Below are positions 20,753-63,234 of a DNA stretch of 64,000 nt, piece after piece. Position 1 is the first letter of the stretch, and every line of letters starts with the position of its first letter. The position numbers were made by a program, and so were the translations under genes. The stretch is from the NCBI GenBank assembly GCA_963556255.1, contig OY744605.1, forward strand, positions 71,781,033 to 71,845,032, written 5' to 3'. The DNA is from Allolobophora icterica (taxonomy: Eukaryota > Annelida > Clitellata > Crassiclitellata > Lumbricidae). Under the pieces are notes generated by a model that saw nothing but the letters and a program-made list of their open reading frames with translations, was not told the DNA's origin and made no database searches.

Positions 20753-23479
20753 ATGGCAGAACATGTTCAGCAAGTTGGCTCGTCTCAGGAATCTGGAGAG
20801 GTTAACTTTCATGACGACTGGACAAGCCTGGCGCCATCTATTACTGAGATACTCAAAGAGCATCACCTAATGGCCGCCATGGAAAGCCTAGACACTGATG
20901 TAAAAGCAGTACCACTGGGCTTACCAGAGAACCTAGAGAATTATTTTGAACTTGATCAGACAAATTCCCTTTGGACAGTGCCTGATGTCGTCGAAGGAAA
21001 CCAGGTCCCTATGTGTGAAAACATAACCTCAGGCAGAAAAGACTCTAGCATAGACCAAGACGATGATGCTGATGAATTAAATCTCTCATACAACGCTAAT
21101 TCATGTAGTCAAGTTTCGCTGGATGCCCAAGAGGATGCAAACATCATTGTCACAGCAGCAGATTTGTTTCGCCCTGACCGTGATAGCGTAAATATTGCTT
21201 TCCAAACAAAAGACCGAGAATCTGAAGCCGACTCACTGCAGATAAATCGCACAGAAAATTCTCAGATTAATTCTAGCCAGTGTAATAAAACAAAATACAA
21301 AAATCTCTCTGACACACTCTCCCAGAACAGTTTTGCAGAGACATTAAATACTGACGAGGTGAAAGAGGCAGAATTAAGTTGCAGTGCTGGTAGGTCGGAG
21401 ATTATCCAAGAAGAAATTAAAAGCATTGATGATTCATCCGATGAGTGTACTGCTGAAAAACAGAACATTGTAACAACAAAGCCAAATGCAGCTAAAGAAC
21501 GCACACATTCTGAAGCTCCTGTAAAATACAAACCACAGTTTGGCAACAAGAAACGTAAACTTCCCTTATCAGAAGAAACTGGTGAGAAACCAAGCAAAGT
21601 TGAAACAGCAACAAAATCAATTCTTGCAAATGAGACAAGCTCTGCCAAAGTAGCTTCAGCCGAGAATGATAACACTACAATCGCTGATAAAACTGCAGTA
21701 GCTGAAGACAACAGAAAAAGTCATTCCTCTACAGAAAGCATCAGTGTTAAGACTGCTGAAGCAGCAACAGGAGACAAAACCAACAAAGACTCATCAACAG
21801 GCGGAAATGAATTATTTTCAATCAACGACAAAACTGCAAACTGCAGTAATAAACCCGTTAAAAGTAAAGGTAAACGCAGTACATGTGGAAGTGGCACGAA
21901 TAATGACTCTGATCTGACAAAAACTAAAAATAGCAAAACAACTTCTGAATCAGTGTCAAGAAAAGGCAAAAAGTCAACAACATCCGATAGTAAATTAGGT
22001 AAGGGAAAAGCAAAGGCTAGTAAGGAAACTCAGAATTCAACAGTTGCTACAAACTCATCTCTAGAGAAAGAGGAAAACATCACTGGTATTAAACATTTCT
22101 TGGAACAGCAGGAGAGCTTGGCAAGCGCTAGAAACTTGCTGCGCTGTGAAAAACAGAAAAACGAGTACAAAAGTATAGAAATGTCTGCTATGAAAGAAGG
22201 ATTTGAGGAAACATCCGAGGACACAATGCAGAACAGATATGAAGAAAAAGTGAAGACATTGGACGGTGAAGTCTCTCTCTTAGAAACACTGATTGAACAA
22301 GTAAAGAGTCTTACTGAGGGTGAAGAAGATCCCGATAAATCTTTGTCTTTATTTGGTAACATTCGAGAGAAAGTCAGTGCATCACTGCTGCTGAAATATC
22401 CGGTTTTAGTAGCAGTACTTGAACCAATCCAGAGATATGAAATTGACGAGAGAATAAAGAAAGAGGCAGAGGACATTTATAAACAATTCAAGTCAATGTA
22501 CATAAAGCAGAACATGGAGGATTTTGTCTTCACTTTCGACAGGATGTTAAAATTCCACCATCGACGTCTTGCCAAATCTGAACGACTTGCCCAGAAGATA
22601 CTGAAAAAAATATTGCCCGACGGTGAAACAAAGACCGAGTTGACATTTGATATCGAAATGTGGTCTAACTTGGCAAAGGAGCGCAACAATGTATGGGATC
22701 GATTTGTTCAGGAGTTCCGAGAACCAGACAAAACCACAATGTTTCAAGCTGCAAGTGGTTGTAGTTCCCCGACTTCCAATATAAAAGAAGAAGTTGAGGA
22801 ACTGAATAATTATTTCAACTCCACAGTGCTCAATACTATGACACAGGAGCAGCAAGAAACTGGGAAATCACCTCAACCATCATGTAACAGAACTAGCAGG
22901 AAGGGAAGTCATTCTTTGTTAAAGTCAAACCCTAAACGAGCAGAAACAATTGTTAAACCTGAACATGGTGTAAACAATGATGCCAATGTTAAACCAGCAA
23001 GTAACAAGCTCTCTGTTAGAATTAAAGAAGAGCCTGTTTTCAACCCTGAAACGCTGAACACAAATAAAGAAATGCAAAGAAAGCAGCCAACAAGATCATG
23101 TAAAATTCAAAATATCAAGGGAGAAGTGTCAATTGATGAGCCCATCATCACAGTTAAGCAGGAAATCTGTTGTGACACAGAAATAGTAAACATAAAGGAA
23201 GAGATGCAACAAAAGCAAATACGAAGATCTTCTAAAAGCATCATAATCAAAGAAGAGGTCATATCTGGTCATGACCAGATTGTAAGATTTAAGAAGGAAA
23301 TAGATTCTGACACAGATATTAAGAATACAAACAGAGACTTCCTGCGAATGCAACCTAGGAGATCATGTAAGCCAAACAAGGGAAAATTGGAACTCAGGAT
23401 GCACTTTACGAAAAGACAAAGCTATTTCAACAAAGAAAAGAATCAGATGTCCAAAAAGGCAAAGGTTTCTGGTGAATAA
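20753..23479 (+). CDS. Nuclear-type protein with LEDGF/HRP2 IBD-like domain and SUMO-motif repeats
   Basis: A 908-codon uninterrupted frame of non-repetitive, Lys/Glu/Ser-rich composition. The ATG has a good Kozak context (G at -3, G at +4). The frame stays open upstream to 20699 across an acceptor-like site (TTCCAG at 20715-20720), so earlier exons are possible. Regions: acidic N-terminus (1-255); basic KKRK (266-269), a possible nuclear signal; Ser/Thr/Lys-rich linker (270-440); helical region (about 443-663). Within the latter, residues about 530-585 (LEPIQRYEID, then AEDIYKQFKSMY) match by eye the last helices of the integrase-binding/TFIIS-N-like domain of LEDGF and HRP2. The C-terminus (757-873) has three divergent 44-45-aa repeats carrying psi-K-x-E motifs (IKEE, VKQE, IKGE, FKKE) and RS(C/S)K. 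There is no PWWP domain in this frame. An AATAAA lies at 23540. The function is unproven; a chromatin or transcription adaptor is my inference. Confidence 0.6.
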   Translation: MAEHVQQVGSSQESGEVNFHDDWTSLAPSITEILKEHHLMAAMESLDTDVKAVPLGLPENLENYFELDQTNSLWTVPDVVEGNQVPMCENITSGRKDSSIDQDDDADELNLSYNANSCSQVSLDAQEDANIIVTAADLFRPDRDSVNIAFQTKDRESEADSLQINRTENSQINSSQCNKTKYKNLSDTLSQNSFAETLNTDEVKEAELSCSAGRSEIIQEEIKSIDDSSDECTAEKQNIVTTKPNAAKERTHSEAPVKYKPQFGNKKRKLPLSEETGEKPSKVETATKSILANETSSAKVASAENDNTTIADKTAVAEDNRKSHSSTESISVKTAEAATGDKTNKDSSTGGNELFSINDKTANCSNKPVKSKGKRSTCGSGTNNDSDLTKTKNSKTTSESVSRKGKKSTTSDSKLGKGKAKASKETQNSTVATNSSLEKEENITGIKHFLEQQESLASARNLLRCEKQKNEYKSIEMSAMKEGFEETSEDTMQNRYEEKVKTLDGEVSLLETLIEQVKSLTEGEEDPDKSLSLFGNIREKVSASLLLKYPVLVAVLEPIQRYEIDERIKKEAEDIYKQFKSMYIKQNMEDFVFTFDRMLKFHHRRLAKSERLAQKILKKILPDGETKTELTFDIEMWSNLAKERNNVWDRFVQEFREPDKTTMFQAASGCSSPTSNIKEEVEELNNYFNSTVLNTMTQEQQETGKSPQPSCNRTSRKGSHSLLKSNPKRAETIVKPEHGVNNDANVKPASNKLSVRIKEEPVFNPETLNTNKEMQRKQPTRSCKIQNIKGEVSIDEPIITVKQEICCDTEIVNIKEEMQQKQIRRSSKSIIIKEEVISGHDQIVRFKKEIDSDTDIKNTNRDFLRMQPRRSCKPNKGKLELRMHFTKRQSYFNKEKNQMSKKAKVSGE

Positions 23480-23539
23480 CTGGATGAAAACGACAAAACA
23501 AACCAAGAAAGAGGATCAAGTGACAATTGACATAGGTGA

Positions 23540-23545
23540 AATAAA
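23540..23545 (+). terminator. Possible polyadenylation signal of the IBD-like gene
   Basis: AATAAA 61 nt after the stop codon of the 908-aa frame, followed by T/G-rich sequence (TGTTGTGTTTTGTTGTAG at about 23616) that could serve as downstream element. Confidence 0.35.
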
Positions 23546-24009
23546 CTGTAAAGTAACAGAGTTTCAACTAAGTAGCAAGAGCATACGATTGAAAGGATTG
23601 CAAAATAGTTAAAAATGTTGTGTTTTGTTGTAGTTGGTTTTAATTTTCTCATCTGTCTGAATGACCCAAATTCAGAAACTGTTACTTACCATACCAATTC
23701 AAAAGAAATTCATTGCTAGAAACAATGGTGCCAAGGAAAATTTTGTTATGGCATTTCATATTCAGTTTGTTAAAATTTGCTGAAATGAAAGTTTCTTTTC
23801 TTGATGATAGATGTTATATTGCTACTGTCCAACATGAAATCTCATGAAGTCAGAGCAGATGTATGCATGTATATATGTACAGACACTTCACATAGTGCAT
23901 TTGAAGTACTGCAAAAAGCACTGCAGTGGCTAATCAAAAATCAGAAGTGCCGACTCTCCTTCGAATTAATTGCGGATTGAATTTCTGGATTTAAATTTTA
24001 AAACTCGTC

Positions 24010-24018
24010 TGTTCCAGC
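24010..24018 (+). repeat. Target-site duplication, left copy, of the RTE element
   Basis: TGTTCCAGC, identical to 27327-27335 directly after the ACAAGGTG tail. Confidence 0.85.
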
Positions 24019-27000
24019 AAAGGTTCACCAGTCACTCTAGTACAGAGTAAAACGGGGAGGCGACCTGACCGACGTCTCTGTTGAGCGTAGACTCGGATCC
24101 GACCTGGGCTGGTGAACCAAAGTCCTCCGTGCCCACCTTCTCGTGGTGCGGACCGTTGGTACCCTTCCTAGGAAGGGGAACGAACGGGCACGGCAGGCAA
24201 AACCAGGGGAAGGCAATGGCAAACCACCCCTGTTAACTTGCCAAGAAAATCGTCATGAAACACACTAAGCCAAAAACGGTGATAGTTGCGAATGGTGGGA
24301 CTCCCAGGCCGGAGCGTGACTTAGAAGCTACTGGGGAAGAGCAAGACGGAGAGTCAAGGGCCCCTCGATCTAATGAAGCAACAGGACTAAAGCCGAAAGG
24401 ACGTCTAGAGGTGGATCGATTCGGAGGGGAAAGACTCAACCTGAGCTGTAAGCAGAAGATGAAGTTGGGCACATGGAACGTGCGAAGTATGCAGAGCGGA
24501 AAGATGGACGTGATACAGGGAGAGATGAAGAAATTAGACATAGCAATCCTAGGATTAAGTGAGACAAGGTGGAAGGGACAAGGACATTTCAGTTGGAATG
24601 GATACAGGATAATAATGTCAGGACAAAAAGAGAGAGGAAAAAATGGAGTTGCAATCATGTGTGACAAGTCAAGCGCAAATGCGATAATGGGATATGATAC
24701 AGTGAGTGATAGAATTTTGAGTGTAAGATTCAGAGGAAGAAAGGTCAACATAACCATTATACAGGTATATGCTCCAACATCGATATCGTTAGAAGAGGAA
24801 CACGAGGGTTTTTACACCAGCCTGCAAAGTACAGTGGACAGAACTCCGAAGGGCGACGTACTAGTGATCATAGGTGACTTCAATGCGAAGGTGGGTCAAT
24901 GCACCGGAGGCGATGGAGACACATTAGGTAGTCATGGCCTGGGTGAACAGAATGAAGCAGGAGAAAGACTTGTTGAGTTTTGCAAAGGGAATGGCTTAGG
25001 AATTATGAATACATGGTTCGAACAGCCTAAGAGAAGACTGTACACATGGACGTCACCGAATGGGAAGCATAGAAACCAGATTGACTACATACTGATAAAC
25101 AAAAGATGGAAAAGCACAATAAGAGATGTGAGAACAAGGCCAGGAGCGGACTGTGGAACTGACCATGAGCTATTGGTAGCAACACTGAGAACGAAATTGA
25201 AAAAGATAAAGAAAGGAGATCGATTGATCAGATACGACTGCAAGGGTATCACACTGGAATACAGGATGGAAATAAAGAATCGGTTTGAAGTACTAGAGAG
25301 AGATGAGATAGAAGAGGAAGAGGATTCGAACAACCTATGGGAGAGGATGAAGAAAACAATAGTCGAAGTCGCAGATAAGCACATTCCAAAGAAGAAGAAA
25401 ATCACAACAACGACATGGCTATCGAGAGAAGCCATATGCATGGCGGTTGATAGGAAGGCTGCAAAGAAGGCAGGAGAAAAGGATAAGGTAAGGGCACTGA
25501 ACAGTGCCTTCCAAAAACAAGCACGGAAAGATAAAGAAATACATCTAAACGAATTATGCAGAGAAATGGAAGACGAGGGAAGGAAGGGACGAACCAAGGA
25601 AATGTTCTCAAAAGTAAAGACAATCACGGGAAAATTTGCACCTAGAATGGGCTCAATGAAGGCAGGAGATGGAAATGTAATCTGCGATGAAGAAGGGATA
25701 AAGCATAGATGGAGAGAATACACGGAGGAGTTGTATAGGGAAGACAAACGAGTCAAAAAAGAACAAATTGACGTAACAGAGTATGAAAAGGAACCGGAGG
25801 TCATGGAAGCGGAGGTAGAATGGGCAATCAGACAACTCAAGGACAATAAGGCACCCGGTCAAGATGGGATACCTATAGAACTGATAAAAGCAGGGGATGA
25901 TGCGATGATAAAAACAATAACAAAATTGTGCAATCAAATATGGGCAACTGGAGAATGGCCGGAGGACTGGAAGAAGTCGATCTTTATACCTATATTCAAG
26001 AAAGGAGATGCGAGGGAGTGTGAAAATTATAGGACGATAGCAATGATATCACACACTAGTAAAATATTACTGAAAATAATTCACAAAAGAATGGAAGGCA
26101 CAATTGAAAGAGAACTTCCGGTGAACCAGGCAGGGTTTAGGAAATCTCGTGGAACTCGAGACCATATAGCCAACATGAGGTGGATAATGGAGAGACAAAG
26201 GGAGTATGGACAGGAGGTTCACATCTGTTTCATTGACTATAGCAAGGCATTCGACTGCATTAACCATGATTTAATGTGGAAAACCCTGCTTGAAATGGGA
26301 ATTCCGAAACACCTGATAATGTTACTAAAGGGTTTATATGAAGACCAGATAGCGGTGATAAGAACAGAATACGGAGACACTGACAATTTCAGAATCAAGA
26401 AAGGAGTGAGGCAGGGATGCATCTTGTCTCCATTCCTGTTTAATCTATATGCTGAAAGAATAATGAGAAAGGCAGAACTGGAGGGGGCAATTGAGGGAGT
26501 AAAAATTGCTGGAAAGACACTGAATAACCTTAGATACGCGGATGACACAACATTAATGGCAAAAAGAAAAGAGGATCTGGCAGAACTGATAAGAAGGGTC
26601 AGGAGAGAAAGTGAAAAAGCTGGTTTATACTTCAACATAAAGAAGACAAAGGTCATGACAACAGCAGATTGGGATAGTTTTGAGATAGACGGAGAGGAAA
26701 TAGAGGTGGTAGAAAGCTTCACATTCCTAGGATCACTGGTTGGAAAGGAGGGAAAGTGTGATCCAGAAATAAAACGAAGGATTGCTATAGGGAAAGCTGC
26801 AATGACCGGACTGGAAAAGATATGGAAAGACAAACATGTGAGCATAGAAACCAAAAAAAGGCTCGTGAGAGCACTAATCTTTCCTACGGTACTGTACGGT
26901 TGCGAGACGTGGACAATGACAAAGAACATGGAAAATAAGGTTAACGCTTGTGAAATGTGGATATGGAGGAAGATGCTGAGAATATCTTGGACTGAGAAAA

Positions 27001-27326
27001 GAACGAACGAATCAATACGAGAGGAGATTGGAGTTGAGAATGAAGAGTCGTTAAAACAAACTGCGACAAGAATGAAGCTAAGGTTCTTTGGACATGTTAT
27101 GCGATCTGATGGTCTGGAGAAGGAAATGATGCTGGCGTGCGGTGAGGGGAGGAGAAGACTGGGTCGCCCAAGGAGGAGATGGATGGATGAGATACAAGAT
27201 GTAACTGGCATGAATTTGGCGGAATTGAGAGACTTGTCATCGAATAGGAGACGGTGGAGTGTGTTCACCAGGACGATCGCTAGAGCTCCACGAGCTGACA
27301 GCACAAGGTGACAAGGTGACAAGGTG
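24019..27326 (+). mobile_element. Apparently full-length RTE-type non-LTR retrotransposon
   Basis: Bounded by a perfect 9-bp direct repeat TGTTCCAGC at 24010-24018 and 27327-27335. The 3' end is exactly three copies of ACAAGGTG (27303-27326), the short tandem tail expected of RTE elements. About 235 nt of 5' leader precede one long ORF. The total of 3308 bp suits the RTE clade. With an intact ORF and perfect TSD, the insertion looks recent. Confidence 0.88.
24255..27311 (+). CDS. RTE LINE polyprotein: AP-endonuclease plus reverse transcriptase
   Basis: 1018 codons without interruption. The endonuclease starts near residue 71 (KLGTWNVRSM), with GDFNAKVG around 207-214, a QIDYI motif and TDHELL, the usual APE-type catalytic set. 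Reverse transcriptase motifs: NYRTIAMISHTSKILLKI, GFRKSRGTRDHI, FIDYSKAFD (Asp 661), GVRQGCILSPFLFNLY and YADDT (761-764). The C-terminus has FGHVMRSD and GRPRRRWMDEI, usual in RTE/BovB-like proteins. No RNase H or LTR. All catalytic residues that I can place are present. The stop TGA lies inside the first tail repeats. Confidence 0.92.
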   Translation: MKHTKPKTVIVANGGTPRPERDLEATGEEQDGESRAPRSNEATGLKPKGRLEVDRFGGERLNLSCKQKMKLGTWNVRSMQSGKMDVIQGEMKKLDIAILGLSETRWKGQGHFSWNGYRIIMSGQKERGKNGVAIMCDKSSANAIMGYDTVSDRILSVRFRGRKVNITIIQVYAPTSISLEEEHEGFYTSLQSTVDRTPKGDVLVIIGDFNAKVGQCTGGDGDTLGSHGLGEQNEAGERLVEFCKGNGLGIMNTWFEQPKRRLYTWTSPNGKHRNQIDYILINKRWKSTIRDVRTRPGADCGTDHELLVATLRTKLKKIKKGDRLIRYDCKGITLEYRMEIKNRFEVLERDEIEEEEDSNNLWERMKKTIVEVADKHIPKKKKITTTTWLSREAICMAVDRKAAKKAGEKDKVRALNSAFQKQARKDKEIHLNELCREMEDEGRKGRTKEMFSKVKTITGKFAPRMGSMKAGDGNVICDEEGIKHRWREYTEELYREDKRVKKEQIDVTEYEKEPEVMEAEVEWAIRQLKDNKAPGQDGIPIELIKAGDDAMIKTITKLCNQIWATGEWPEDWKKSIFIPIFKKGDARECENYRTIAMISHTSKILLKIIHKRMEGTIERELPVNQAGFRKSRGTRDHIANMRWIMERQREYGQEVHICFIDYSKAFDCINHDLMWKTLLEMGIPKHLIMLLKGLYEDQIAVIRTEYGDTDNFRIKKGVRQGCILSPFLFNLYAERIMRKAELEGAIEGVKIAGKTLNNLRYADDTTLMAKRKEDLAELIRRVRRESEKAGLYFNIKKTKVMTTADWDSFEIDGEEIEVVESFTFLGSLVGKEGKCDPEIKRRIAIGKAAMTGLEKIWKDKHVSIETKKRLVRALIFPTVLYGCETWTMTKNMENKVNACEMWIWRKMLRISWTEKRTNESIREEIGVENEESLKQTATRMKLRFFGHVMRSDGLEKEMMLACGEGRRRLGRPRRRWMDEIQDVTGMNLAELRDLSSNRRRWSVFTRTIARAPRADSTR

Positions 27327-27335
27327 TGTTCCAGC
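27327..27335 (+). repeat. Target-site duplication, right copy, of the RTE element
   Basis: TGTTCCAGC, identical to 24010-24018. Confidence 0.85.
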
Positions 27336-29755
27336 TTACATCTCCATACCAGTATTCAGGTCACCCAGGTCTATTTATATTTCAACTTGACCTGCTCGAC
27401 ATAATGAATTTAGGCTGCAGTTTAATTTATTTCAACCGTCAGCAAGTATTCGATGTATTATTAAAATGACTCTATTGAGGTTATTCTAATTAGCACTGCA
27501 AATTGATGTCATACATGAAGTTCAAAATCCAGGCAACTGCAAACCAGAATAACTTGTGAGTGTGGCAGTGTTTTATTGCCAGACAATAAATGCCAAATAA
27601 TCTTCTACAAACATCTGACAGGCTGCTTTTAGACATTGCAATTAAAGCGTCGGCCACGTAAATTTAGAGCCTAGCAAAGAAGCTCCTCAGCTAATTAAAA
27701 CACCAGCAAACAGAACCAGTATTAATCTATGCCATTTGGTTAAATGCAGATATGCTAATGTTACACTTCAAATAAGAAAAAGCGGACACACATAACAATC
27801 TGAATAAAATTTCAAGTGACACGACAAAATGCATCGCTGAATTTAAACAGAAAACGCCTACAAAGCACAGCGATGATCAATGATCGTTGATCGAGAATAT
27901 AAATCACTTGAACACAATATACATTATCCAACCATGCATTGAACCAATTTTATTACATCTCCCATTAATTCAAAAGCCTACAACAGGAGGCATGATAATG
28001 CCTCCTACAGTAAACTTCATTGTTCAAACGTTTATAGCTTGAATTTCCTTACAACAACGATCACCAGACCAGACTACACCACAGCCCTTGTTAACTCGTG
28101 TCTTCCAAGATCTGATTGTGCAAGTGGATCTCCAAGTATAATCTTCAAGACTAACTCGATCATAGATGGGCTGTATGCTTTTCTCACTAAGATCAGGTTG
28201 CAAATCTAATAGCAGTGCTTTAGAGTGGTTCATACCAAGACCTAATTAAATGTCAACATACATACATTAAATACACATTATATTATAACTACTCAATTAT
28301 GTAATCAATTCACTACGTCCCAAGTATATGAAAAATAAGTTCCAAGTATACACAACAAGTATTCTAACTACAGATTTAAATATGTGTTGAATTTCATGAC
28401 ATGCATACATTTGCAATGTAACGTAATTGTAAACATGCTATACTAAATTCCCAATTATGAATACATCAGTGCACTTGATTTTGCAAATAATTTAGAATTT
28501 CCATAATTACATTTAAAGCCAGTGTCTGCCAAATATTTGAAAATAAAATTGAGCAAATAAATTTTCAATCAATCTCTAGCCCAACTGCAAACATGATGCT
28601 TAGAAACATTTCTAAACTTGCCCTTTTGAAATGATTGTGCTAATTACTCAAAAATTTGAAATGAAATGTCCAGCAAAGCCAAGGCACATTAATCTGCAAA
28701 TTAAGAACAGCAACTCAAACCAACCTCGGTGGTAAAAGGCCACAGCACTACCAATATGCCATTGTATCAGCCACTTCACGAAATTCCTAATGAAGCTCTG
28801 ATGACTTCTGTCTTAACTAACATTTAAATTAAGTAATACTGACTGAAAAAATAATATTTTACTGAAACCAATATGCTAACAAATACAAAACTGGCAATTG
28901 TTTGACTCAAGACCAACAAGCGGATCTGGTGGCAGTTATCCTCTCCACAGGTATTAGGTTCATTTTTCTGCTCTAGGTTCAGTTTGCTATACTACATTCA
29001 ATTATCTGCTCTATGTTCAACTTTCTGCACTACGTCCAATTTCCTGCATTTTGGCTCACTGATTCATTGCAAAATGTTAGGCCATCAACGGCCAACATAA
29101 TTGATTGCAAATTGTATACAAATAAATCATAATTGTATATAAAAATACGAAAAAAACTAATGTGGCACCTTTGTGGAAAAATTGTTCAGCAGCAATGTCA
29201 AATTAAAGTCAGGCCCTGCCGACATATGGCTGAGTATTAACGAATGCCCAAAGAACACTGTTTGCAGTGAAGTTGCATAAGATTTTTAACCCTTCAAGTC
29301 CAAATTGGTTAAATAAAATTAAATTTGGGGCACAGATGTAAAGGGTTAAGAGATGTTGGCCCCATTTAACGTAATCTCACAGGTGTCTTAAATTGATGAT
29401 GATATTAGAAACAAAAAAGTTAAAAACATGAATGTAACAAATATGGCAACAAAAATTATGGCATTTTTATGAAAATGTTAAAACAAGTCGAAATTATAAA
29501 AAATAAATAGAATATGACAAATCAGGTTTAAAAATGTTATGAAGGATGAATAATATAAGAGGTAAATAACAAATTTCGAAATTATGTTGACTAAAAGAAA
29601 AAGATTTTAAAATATCTGTAGTCCCGAGAAATCTTAAAATAAAATTAATTAAAAGAATCTGAGACCAAGGCCATGCGAATCTCATGCCCTTCAAAACTGA
29701 GCACCTCTTGGAATTAAAGGGTTAAACACTGATTGGCAACAAATTTTATATCACA
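27336..29755. other. AT-rich sequence downstream of the eva-1-like gene
   Basis: Probably holds the eva-1-like 3' UTR on the minus strand. Apart from the candidate exon at 28024-28241 and degenerate GTTCA-x-x-TTCTGC repeats (28965-29065), nothing was recognised. Confidence 0.4.
28024..28241 (-). CDS. Candidate exon, possibly an alternative 3' terminal exon
   Basis: The minus strand shows an acceptor-like TTAATTAG at 28242-28243, then a 72-codon open frame with ordinary, non-repetitive composition (TWRSTCTIRSWKTRVNKGCG, then WSGDRCC) and a stop. It starts in phase 1, which would fit splicing from eva-1-like exons 6 or 7. AATAAA on the minus strand lies about 70 nt downstream (complement at 27949-27954). 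I do not recognise the protein; it could also be an unrelated gene or chance. Confidence 0.25.
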
Positions 29756-61739
<31,984 letters not shown>

Positions 61740-63226
61740 GGTGTGTACAGCCCACCATCCGAACCCAGGTTAGTACCAACCCAGGTGGCAGACAACTCCC
61801 CAACCACCACCTCCACCTACTCCGGCTCGGCTTAGCGGCAGCTCTCCGAAGCGGCAATCCATAGGACCTCTAAGGCCTCGGTGGCTGTTCTACCGAGCTC
61901 ACCATGTGCGAAGACAGTCCACTACAAAATAAGTGTACAAACTGAGAATATTTAAACTGGCCTAGGCGCACGTACTATCCAAAGCCAGCCTGCCGTCAGT
62001 GTGAGCCGTATTTTTACCCAGGCGTTAGCATCTGGGGCAGCCTGTCCCGGTAGCCGCTGCAGGCCGCTTCAGTCAAATGCCCCTCCCTGCTTACAAAAAT
62101 CCCAACTGGCTCATTCAGTACACCTGACTCGCTCTCAACGCCATTCAGGCTATAGTTTAAAGTACCCGGGAAAGTCCAAGCGGTTATAAATTCATTCCGA
62201 CAACGCAGCGCTTAAAAGCCGAAATATTAAGAGTAATTACGAGGTAATTTAATTATTGGCTAGCAGTTTGCAGTACTTCCATCTAGCGGTATAAGCACGT
62301 CAGATCGTACGCGTCAGAAATCACACGCACGCAAGGCTCCAAACGCAAGCGTGCACAACAAACTTCCAAAATCAGATCCTGAAAACTTTTCCTGCTAACA
62401 ACCACGTACGCGATTTAATAAAACGAAAAACGGCTTAAACTTTACTCTAAAACTAAGAATATTTTACCGTAAACTGAACGTAAACAATCCATTCACGCTT
62501 GCATTTCGATCTACTTGAGTAACGACCGCGTTTCATCGGCGGTAAGCTTATCAGCAATTCGCCAGGTGGAGCCACAAGCACTTCGTTTCATTTAGCGCTG
62601 TACTTAAAGGTAATTATTTATACTGTGGTATAATTTAGTGCCACAGATTTCTTACATTCGATTAAATGACAATTAAATTAATTTGATTACTCGTGAATCT
62701 AATGCAGTTGAATTAAGCACAGCATTTTTATGTGTCTCAGGCGTGTGTACCAAGGCACATATAAAATTCAAGAGCAACATTGGAGTCCGTAATTAGGCAT
62801 AGTGCCTAGTGCCTACGCCCATTAGGCGTAGGCCCAAAATCATAAGCTGCCAGCTTTTGCAGCGTAAATAATTACAGAAGCTTAGTCGTAGGATGAAAAG
62901 TTAGCTGAACAGAGCATAAAGCAAACAAAATGGTACTTAAATGGTGAGTAATGGAAGATATTTGATGGCAACAATAAGAGGGAGACAGCGGAAGTTGTTC
63001 GGTTACATAATGACGTGAGAGTCCATTTTGAGAACTATCATAAAGGGAAGAATGTATGGCAAGAGGAAAACATCTACGGTTGCTACTGGGCTAGATGACG
63101 ACGGGTGGCTACAGGAAACTGAACGAAGACGCCCATCGTCGGGAGTGGCGCCATTGGACGTATGATTCTGCCCTAGGGCAGAGAACTTGAGAAAGTCGTA
63201 GGAACTAGGATCCAGCTTATTAAAAG
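61740..63226. other. Sequence upstream of the predicted eva-1-like start
   Basis: Expected 5' UTR and promoter on the minus strand; no TATA box or initiator could be fixed. The MITE-end-like 17-mer TAATTATTTATACTGTG is at 62611-62627, and a hairpin GCCTACGCC/GGCGTAGGC at 62811-62833. Confidence 0.4.
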
Positions 63227-63234
63227 CCTCTCAG

